This document shows positions 58,655 through 64,000 of a stretch of 64,000 nt of DNA, one piece after another (positions within the stretch are counted from its first letter, which is position 1; each line of letters begins with the position of its first letter). The notes beneath the pieces were generated by a model, which was not told the origin of the DNA, did not search any database, and saw nothing but the letters and a program-made list of their open reading frames with translations. The stretch comes from Anaerotruncus sp. MC2020 (GTDB lineage: Bacteria > Bacillota > Clostridia > Oscillospirales > Ruminococcaceae). Both the position numbers and the translations under genes were made by a program. The stretch lies in the NCBI GenBank assembly GCA_000701945.1, contig JNKE01000016.1:230488-294487 (forward strand), read 5' to 3'.

Positions 58655-59227
58655 TCACTCGTCACTGCCGAATATAGCTTCCATGCCCTTTTCCATTTCG
58701 GATTTGAGCCACGCGCTCCTGTAAGCCATTACCATTACGTACATAGCCTTGCTGAGCTTTTCCGCGTCCGAGGTTATACCGCTGTCGCACTCCTTCAGCT
58801 CGCGGTCAATGAGGTCTCTGACGTCCTCGGGAGCGAATATCTCCTCGTCCTCCGCATTGAATATCATCTTGCAGAGGAGGTCAAAGAGCAGTATCTCGTC
58901 GATGATATCGTCGGCGGTGTCCTCGACGTCGCCGTTGATGTAGGTCATCAGGTTGACAATGCTCTCGAGCTTCATAGTCCCGCGGAGCATATTTATCAGC
59001 AGTATGCGGAGCACCTGCTGCTCGTCGTACTTCTTGCCCTTGGTGGACGAGACCCAGCCGCGCTTTATCCAGTTCTGGATAGTCGAGCCCTCGAGCCCCG
59101 TCAGCTTCGAGAGCTGGGAGAGAGTCAGCCCGCCCGTAGCCTCGAGCACGGGAGAAATAAGCGAGAATGCGGAATTTCTTGCCTGCTCGGTATATTTTAT
59201 TGTAGTTCCGGGTATGAGCCGCTTCAC
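58655..59227 (-). CDS. DUF1836 (MerR-like) putative regulator
   Basis: A 190-residue protein. An N-terminal helix-turn-helix of MerR-like form (LTLSQLSKLTGLEGSTIQNWIKRGWVSSTKGKKYDEQQVLRILLINMLRGTMKLESI, about residues 34-90) is followed by a helical C-terminus (LLFDLLCKMIF...LSKAMYVMVMAYRSAWLKSEM). This matches DUF1836. Ligand and targets are unknown. A GTTCA-tt-TGAAC palindrome sits in the spacer of its promoter and might be an autoregulatory site. Confidence 0.8.
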   Translation of the reverse strand: MKRLIPGTTIKYTEQARNSAFSLISPVLEATGGLTLSQLSKLTGLEGSTIQNWIKRGWVSSTKGKKYDEQQVLRILLINMLRGTMKLESIVNLMTYINGDVEDTADDIIDEILLFDLLCKMIFNAEDEEIFAPEDVRDLIDRELKECDSGITSDAEKLSKAMYVMVMAYRSAWLKSEMEKGMEAIFGSDE

Positions 59228-59280
59228 AAGTTACACCAACCTTCAAATATGATATCATAACCTTTAGACGTAATGTAACG

Positions 59281-59309
59281 ATTATAACACAAGTTCATTT
59301 GAACTGCAA
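59281..59309 (-). promoter_or_regulatory. Promoter of the DUF1836 gene
   Basis: Minus-strand TTGCAG, 17-nt spacer, TATAAT; the spacer holds the palindrome GTTCA-tt-TGAAC. Confidence 0.68.
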
Positions 59310-59410
59310 GCACTATCATTTGACGTTTTAGCGGGTTTGAGCGGGTTTTTTGTAATTTATCACACTTTTCCTCGTTTTTTCATACTTTCTTTCATTTTTA
59401 CTCGAATAAT

Positions 59411-59442
59411 TACAAATGTAACAAAAATAGATACAAATGTAA
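59411..59442 (+). promoter_or_regulatory. Paired TACA-aa-TGTA operator-like sites
   Basis: TACAAATGTAA occurs at 59411-59421 and 59432-59442, 21 bp apart (two helical turns), 19 bp upstream of the -35 box of the next gene. The 324-bp gap between divergent genes otherwise holds only the two promoters. Confidence 0.45.
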
Positions 59443-59460
59443 TACAATTCGCCTGTTTTA

Positions 59461-59489
59461 TTGACTTTCCCGCACTTTTATGCTACTAT
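59461..59489 (+). promoter_or_regulatory. Promoter of the large membrane protein gene
   Basis: TTGACT, 17-nt spacer, TACTAT. Confidence 0.68.
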
Positions 59490-59551
59490 AAGTACAGACA
59501 AAAACCTTGTCATTATCCGCACAGAGAAAAACTTTATTGGAGGGACGAATT

Positions 59552-61801
59552 ATGGCAGATTATAACGATATCAACAACTATCAGGGCGACGTCGTTTCGG
59601 GCGTCGACGTTGTAAAAAAGAGTAAAAAAGGTCTCATAATCGGAGGTCTCGCAGTTGTCACAGCGGGAGCTGTAGCTGCTGTTGCGGGCGGAGGAATCGC
59701 CGCATACTGCCTCTCCGACTTTGTCAAGAATCAGGTAAAGCTCCGCGTATCCAGCCCCGAGAGCTACTACGCTTGGGTTTACGAAAAGAACGCGGACGCC
59801 GCCGCAAATCAGATCTCCACCGCTTATGCGAGAGGTCTCGACAAGCTCGAGGCTGGTCAGCAGACCAAGCTCTCGCTCCGCTACGACGCTACCGACGAGG
59901 CGAGGGAATGGCTTATTGATGAGTTAGACCTTGATGATGAATCCGACAAGGACGAGCGGACCGTTCTCAACAACTTCAAGAACATCACGATAGGCGGCGA
60001 GGGAAGCTCCCGTGATTCGCTCATTTCAGGCAAGCTCTACGCAGACTGGAACGACGAGCGACTCGTTTCAGCCGATATCGCGACCGATAACTCCGCAATG
60101 GAATACTTCGTCCGCGTGCCCGAGCTCACAGACCGCTGGATCGCGGTAGAGGCTGGCAAGCTCATCGAGAATGACAGCTACTACAGCGGCGAGCAGGAGG
60201 TCATCGACGCCTACAAGAAGGCTGTTCAGGACCCGCGCTCCGTCATCTCTCCCGAGGAGATAGAGGAGATAGCGCACCGCTATATAAAGGTGTGGAACGA
60301 GTCCGTCGAGGATGTAAAGCTCGAAAAGAAGCAGACCGTAACTATCAACGACATCGAAATGAACTACACCGTCGTTTCCGTTGACCTCACAGAAAAGAAG
60401 TTCGACGAAATAGCCGTGAAAATGCTTGAGACAGCAAAGGACGACGCGCTCCTCAAGGAGATAGTCGTTGACCGCCTCCACAATATGGATGACGACGAGT
60501 ACGCTGAAAAGATAGACGACGCTATCGAGGACTTTAAGGACAGCAATACAGACGATGACACCGTCCTCACTATGGACACCTACATCGACGCAAAGGGCGT
60601 TATCCGCGGCTTCGGATGCCATACCGACAACGAAGAGCGCGAGGAGTTCCTCGCCATAATCGGCAAGCAGGGCGACAAGGTCCGCGGCGAGTGCTATATG
60701 TATGACAGCGACGACGAGCCCGAGTTCACTATCACGCTCACCGCAGAGGAGAGCGACAAGAAGTACAGCGGCTCGCTCGAATTCAAGTTTGACGACGAGG
60801 ACGAGATGTGGACGCTCGACTTCAATGACTTCGAGATAGTCGACGAGGAATATGGCTACTTCAACGCTTCCACAGTCCTCAATATCAAGGACTACGACGA
60901 CGAGTACATGATACCGCTCGAGTTCTCGACCGACAAGCAGAGCCAGTCCGTATCGGGCGACATCGTTATCGACGGCACCAACTACGGCACTCTCACGCTC
61001 ACAGCAGGCTTGCAGACAGGCGCAGAGCCCACTATCCCCTCCAAGAACGGAGCACTCGTCATAGACGATATGGACAATACCGAGGACTTCTGGAAAGACT
61101 ACGTTTCGCAGGACGAAATGGAGAAGTTCCTCACAGACCTGTTCAAGAAGCTCGGCATCAGCGATAAGGATGCAGCTGACTACGCAAATGGCTGTGCAGC
61201 GGAGATGTACAACGACTGGAGCAGCAGCAGCTACTACGACGATGACGACTACGGCTGGGACATCGACGACGACGATGATGACCATGACTCCGACGACGAC
61301 AATGACGATTTCGACTTCGACATCGCAGACGGTCCCTCCGTCAAGGACGGTCAGGCATACCTTATGCTCTACGATAAGGATATGACCGAATATTTCTACG
61401 GCGACGGCAGCAGCTACCTCTCCTACGGCGCCAAGTACGCCGATATCAAGGGCGACGGCACCTATACGGTCAGCGTATCCGCCGACACTCCCGAGTTCAG
61501 AGAGCACTCAACTGCAATGCCTAACGGTCTTGGCATACTCATGATAGGCTGCGAGAATATCAAGGGCGCAGAGAATGCCAAGGTTGAGGTGACCTCCCTC
61601 GACATCGACGGCAAGAAATACGAGGTCAGCAAGGACATCACTACCGAGGCTGACGAGGAGTTCTTCGCAGCTCTGCTCTACTCCGCCTCATACTTCGACC
61701 TCGTAGAGGATGACGGCGACTACAAGAACGGCGTCGACCTCTCAGACGTACAGGCATGGAAGACTATCACAGTCACATTCAAACTGACAGGAATGAAGTA
61801 A
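59552..61801 (+). CDS. Large membrane-anchored acidic protein of unknown function
   Basis: A 749-residue protein. A cytoplasmic N-terminus of about 25 residues precedes one transmembrane segment (about 27-53, GLIIGGLAVVTAGAVAAVAGGGIAAYCL). A long extracytoplasmic part follows with lipoprotein-like beta regions (MNYTVVSVDLTEKKFDEIAVKMLETAKDD; YSGSLEFKFDDEDEMWTLDFNDF). Residues about 560-592 are an aspartate-rich tract, followed by a beta-rich C-terminal domain of about 155 residues. The family is not recognised with certainty. The Asp tract might bind Ca2+ or act as a spacer. GGAGGG precedes the ATG. Monocistronic, with promoter and terminator. Confidence 0.8.
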   Translation: MADYNDINNYQGDVVSGVDVVKKSKKGLIIGGLAVVTAGAVAAVAGGGIAAYCLSDFVKNQVKLRVSSPESYYAWVYEKNADAAANQISTAYARGLDKLEAGQQTKLSLRYDATDEAREWLIDELDLDDESDKDERTVLNNFKNITIGGEGSSRDSLISGKLYADWNDERLVSADIATDNSAMEYFVRVPELTDRWIAVEAGKLIENDSYYSGEQEVIDAYKKAVQDPRSVISPEEIEEIAHRYIKVWNESVEDVKLEKKQTVTINDIEMNYTVVSVDLTEKKFDEIAVKMLETAKDDALLKEIVVDRLHNMDDDEYAEKIDDAIEDFKDSNTDDDTVLTMDTYIDAKGVIRGFGCHTDNEEREEFLAIIGKQGDKVRGECYMYDSDDEPEFTITLTAEESDKKYSGSLEFKFDDEDEMWTLDFNDFEIVDEEYGYFNASTVLNIKDYDDEYMIPLEFSTDKQSQSVSGDIVIDGTNYGTLTLTAGLQTGAEPTIPSKNGALVIDDMDNTEDFWKDYVSQDEMEKFLTDLFKKLGISDKDAADYANGCAAEMYNDWSSSSYYDDDDYGWDIDDDDDDHDSDDDNDDFDFDIADGPSVKDGQAYLMLYDKDMTEYFYGDGSSYLSYGAKYADIKGDGTYTVSVSADTPEFREHSTAMPNGLGILMIGCENIKGAENAKVEVTSLDIDGKKYEVSKDITTEADEEFFAALLYSASYFDLVEDDGDYKNGVDLSDVQAWKTITVTFKLTGMK

Positions 61802-61806
61802 AAGAT

Positions 61807-61838
61807 AAACGGCGGGTATAATCCCGCCGTTTTATTTC
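61807..61838 (+). terminator. Terminator of the acidic membrane protein gene
   Basis: AAACGGCGGG-tataat-CCCGCCGTTT followed by TATTT. Confidence 0.85.
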
Positions 61839-61949
61839 CCGATTTTTCCAGTATTTCAGCTTTCTTTCACGAAAGCATCATAAATGAGAGTTAAAATATC
61901 AGTATAGAATAAGTAATCTCCACATTTCATATAAACCACCCTAACAGGT

Positions 61950-61992
61950 AAAGCGGCGGTCAGCATTTGCTGAGCGCCGCTTGCCTTTTGTA
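61950..61992. terminator. Hairpin downstream of the minus-strand membrane protein gene
   Basis: AAGCGGCG...CGCCGCTT with an inner TCAGCA/TGCTGA helix; CTTTTG lies on the plus side. Direction uncertain. Confidence 0.5.
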
Positions 61993-62023
61993 TATGTACG
62001 GTCACCGAGCCGTACACAGCCGC

Positions 62024-63607
62024 CTATTTGTCATCTTCAAGCTGATGATAGTCGATTGTTGAATAATGTTTGAAATCATAAAAACTGTATCCAGAACCGT
62101 CAAAGCCGTAATACTTGCAAATCAGGTCAAAATAGTATACCTCGTGTTCACTTTCCTCAGATGTATCTGAACCCATATCGCTGAAATTATTTGACTCAGA
62201 CATATCATCGTGAGTGTATTCGGTATACGGATAATCAACAACGATTATATTGCTCTTTTTTCCATCTTCAATCTGCTTTTTGATGTAATCATATCTCAGA
62301 TGCGCGTAGTAGCAATTTGTACACTGCACATTGAGGATAAAGAAAACAAGTGCAGCGGCAGCAGTAACGCCAACCAATCCGCTCTGTTTCATATGCTCGG
62401 GAACGAGCAGAGCCAGTGCAGAGAAGAGCAGCTCGCCGCTCAGCAGTATCCAGAAGACGTATTCGACAAAGAAGCAGCGCGCAGTAACAGGACTGATAAA
62501 AATGAACGGTCCCGTAAGCATAAGCGTACTAAGAAGGGAAATATAAAGCCTTATCCTTCTGTTCGCATCAAAGAAAATCCAGATAAAATAGGCGATAGAA
62601 ATGACATAAAGGAAGGCAAAAGCGGCCTCAAAGCCGCGCACCTTCATCGCAGAGTTGAGAAAGCGGAGGTCGCTGTAGCCGGAACAATATATGGAATAAA
62701 GCGAATAAAAGACGATTATCGCCAAACAAACAGGAGAATATTTAGATTTCATCGCCATGTCGTGCTTCTTACAGAAAAGAATAATGACAGCGGCGGCAAT
62801 GATAATATTGATTATCCAGAACGATTTTGAATAATTCGGCACAACAAAACGCAGGGTATTAGTAAAGAAATCGGAAAAACTAATCTCTATCTTGCGATTT
62901 CCATAAACGTCGCTTCCTCCGGAAATATCCGAGTATACGCCGTTCGTGAACATAAAGAAAGCTGAAATACAAGCAAAAATGAAAAAAAGAACAGGGGCAA
63001 TAAAAAACTTTTTGCGTCTGACCTTCAAAAGAACTATTACAGCGATTCCGAGAAACACGTCATAAATTGCAACGTGCTCCACGCACAGACCAGCTGAAAT
63101 CGCAATAGCAGGGAAAAGTATAAGGCAATATGGCTTGAAGTTTTTCTCCGAAAAGAGCACATTAAAAACCATTGCGAGGTAACAAAGAACAAGGACAACA
63201 GAAAAAACGTAATTTGTAAAGCCCGATATCCACGCAATTGTCTCGCAATAAGACGTTGCAGGTATCAGAGCGACCGCAGACAAAACAAAGCACAGCTTAG
63301 TGCTGTATGAAATCTTTTCCACATCAATCAATTTAGCAATCAAAAAAACAAACGCAAGAAGGACTGCTGATACAAAAAAGAATCTCAAAATCGGATAATT
63401 CACGATATAATAGGTAATTGTATTGGAAAGATAGCGCCCGTTAGGATTACGGAAAAAATCCAGTGAATCAATTCTTCCGATAAAATACCACAGATAATCA
63501 TCGTCGTTCATAAACATAGAAAGAGGCGAAACAACAGCATAAACAAAGGCGAGAATATACGGAATTATCTGAAAAATGCGCCTGTTGGCATTTGAAATAC
63601 TGTTCAT
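62024..63607 (-). CDS. Polytopic membrane protein (DUF6056/GT-C-like)
   Basis: A 527-residue protein with about 11-12 transmembrane segments and a short soluble C-terminus. An acidic MFMNDDDYLWYF motif in the first extracellular loop is of the kind found in GT-C fold glycosyltransferases using lipid-linked sugars. The overall look fits DUF6056. The ATG follows AGGAGGG at a short spacing. It lies downstream of the rRNA terminator. Substrate unknown. Confidence 0.7.
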   Translation of the reverse strand: MNSISNANRRIFQIIPYILAFVYAVVSPLSMFMNDDDYLWYFIGRIDSLDFFRNPNGRYLSNTITYYIVNYPILRFFFVSAVLLAFVFLIAKLIDVEKISYSTKLCFVLSAVALIPATSYCETIAWISGFTNYVFSVVLVLCYLAMVFNVLFSEKNFKPYCLILFPAIAISAGLCVEHVAIYDVFLGIAVIVLLKVRRKKFFIAPVLFFIFACISAFFMFTNGVYSDISGGSDVYGNRKIEISFSDFFTNTLRFVVPNYSKSFWIINIIIAAAVIILFCKKHDMAMKSKYSPVCLAIIVFYSLYSIYCSGYSDLRFLNSAMKVRGFEAAFAFLYVISIAYFIWIFFDANRRIRLYISLLSTLMLTGPFIFISPVTARCFFVEYVFWILLSGELLFSALALLVPEHMKQSGLVGVTAAAALVFFILNVQCTNCYYAHLRYDYIKKQIEDGKKSNIIVVDYPYTEYTHDDMSESNNFSDMGSDTSEESEHEVYYFDLICKYYGFDGSGYSFYDFKHYSTIDYHQLEDDK

Positions 63608-63620
63608 AAACCCTCCTATG

Positions 63621-63650
63621 CAAAAAACTCCACCCATTTGGGTGGAGTAT
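63621..63650 (-). terminator. Terminator of the rRNA operon
   Basis: ACTCCACCC-attt-GGGTGGAGT followed on the minus strand by TTTTTT. Confidence 0.88.
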
Positions 63651-63657
63651 ATTTTGT

Positions 63658-63774
63658 GCTGGCACAGATCTACTTTCCCGGGCCGTCACCAGCCGAGTAT
63701 CATCGACGCGGATGAGCTTAACTGCCGTGTTCGGAATGGGAACGGGTGTGACCTCATCGCAATATGCACCAACT
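63658..63774 (-). rRNA. rrf: 5S ribosomal RNA
   Basis: The minus strand shows the conserved 5S core (CCCGTTCCCATTCCGAACAC and GTTAAGCTC...CGATGATACT) and complementary ends (about GTTGGTGC and GTGCCAGC). It is the last gene of the rRNA operon and is followed by a terminator. Confidence 0.95.
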
Positions 63775-63830
63775 CTTAAAAACTGAACAAAGCTAATGCT
63801 GAGGGAAAACTCAGTGATGAAGTAAAAGGA

Positions 63831-64000
63831 AAAGCCCTCGACCGATTAGTATGCGCTGGCTGAACGTGTCACCACGCTTACACCTTGCACCTATCAACCT
63901 CATAGTCTTTGAGGGGTCTTACTCTTACGATGGGATATCTTATCTTGAGGTCGGCTTCACGCTTAGATGCCTTCAGCGTTTATCCGTTCCGCACATAGCT
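63831..64000 (-). rRNA. rrl: 23S ribosomal RNA, 3' end (continues outside window)
   Basis: The minus strand carries the last 170 nt of 23S rRNA, including GAAGCCGACCTCAAGATAAG, GTGGTGACACGTTCAG and ACTAATCGGTCGAGGGC at the 3' end. About 56 nt separate it from the 5S gene. The rest lies beyond the window. Confidence 0.95.

Overview
The window looks like a chromosomal segment of a cellulosome-forming Ruminococcus close to R. flavefaciens. The main reason is the minus-strand cluster at 7.8-19.8 kb. In transcription order it reads cohesin-dockerin adaptor (ScaC-like), small scaffoldin (ScaA-like), 1793-residue scaffoldin with nine cohesins and an X-dockerin (ScaB-like), X-dockerin cellulose-binding protein (CttA-like), and sortase-anchored cohesin protein (ScaE-like). 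This is the R. flavefaciens sca gene order as I know it. A dockerin-bearing GH5 cellulase lies at 33.3-35.3 kb. Species cannot be fixed from sequence reading alone; a human-gut or rumen relative is equally possible.

Layout. 1-1.1 kb: 3' end of mazG, hup (HU) and rqcP. 1.3-3.8 kb: an SDR epimerase and a lone ABC sugar-binding lipoprotein. 4.0-6.8 kb: an operon of a DUF2500-like protein, ung, metF and a methionine-synthase activation-domain protein, divergent from a TtcA-like gene. 7.8-19.8 kb: the sca cluster. 20.3-23.3 kb: CapA-family lipoprotein, dusB and gtrA. 23.4-28.0 kb: a candidate small RNA, spoIIID and a gerA-type germinant receptor operon. 28.5-33.1 kb: a CorA-type transporter with a candidate leader peptide, a GNAT acetyltransferase and a PhoBR-like two-component system. 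33.3-37.7 kb: GH5 cellulase, a DUF2975/XRE pair and an alpha/beta hydrolase. 37.9-54.7 kb: a plus-strand polysaccharide locus whose centre is strikingly AT-rich. 54.7-58.5 kb: DUF4363/DUF421, DUF1540, ireB, an SDR and pdaA. 58.6-63.6 kb: a DUF1836 regulator, a large Asp-rich membrane protein and a polytopic membrane protein. 63.6-64 kb: 5S rRNA and the 3' end of 23S rRNA, both minus strand.

How the genes fit together. Enzymes such as the GH5 protein carry dockerins very like that of ScaC, so both should dock on the same ScaA/ScaB cohesins. The different ScaA dockerin should dock on the other ScaB cohesins, and ScaB and CttA carry matching X-dockerins for the wall-bound ScaE. A second theme is sporulation: spoIIID, a gerA operon, pdaA, DUF421/DUF4363 and DUF1540 are all present. 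Four of these units have upstream sequences resembling forespore sigma-F/G promoters, which would be notable in a cellulosomal Ruminococcus.

The least-described signals are non-coding. They include a modular family of foldable intergenic repeats ending in CCCCTACA, with base-pair covariation between copies. There is also a 29-codon upstream ORF with a strong ribosome-binding site before the CorA-type gene, an orphan promoter-terminator unit of about 130 nt whose hairpin loop carries ACCUCC, a 119-bp long-arm inverted structure at the end of spoIIID, and long structured leaders before scaC and cttA. A four-cysteine (CxxC...CxxC) module embedded in the secreted GH5 cellulase is the most unusual protein feature.
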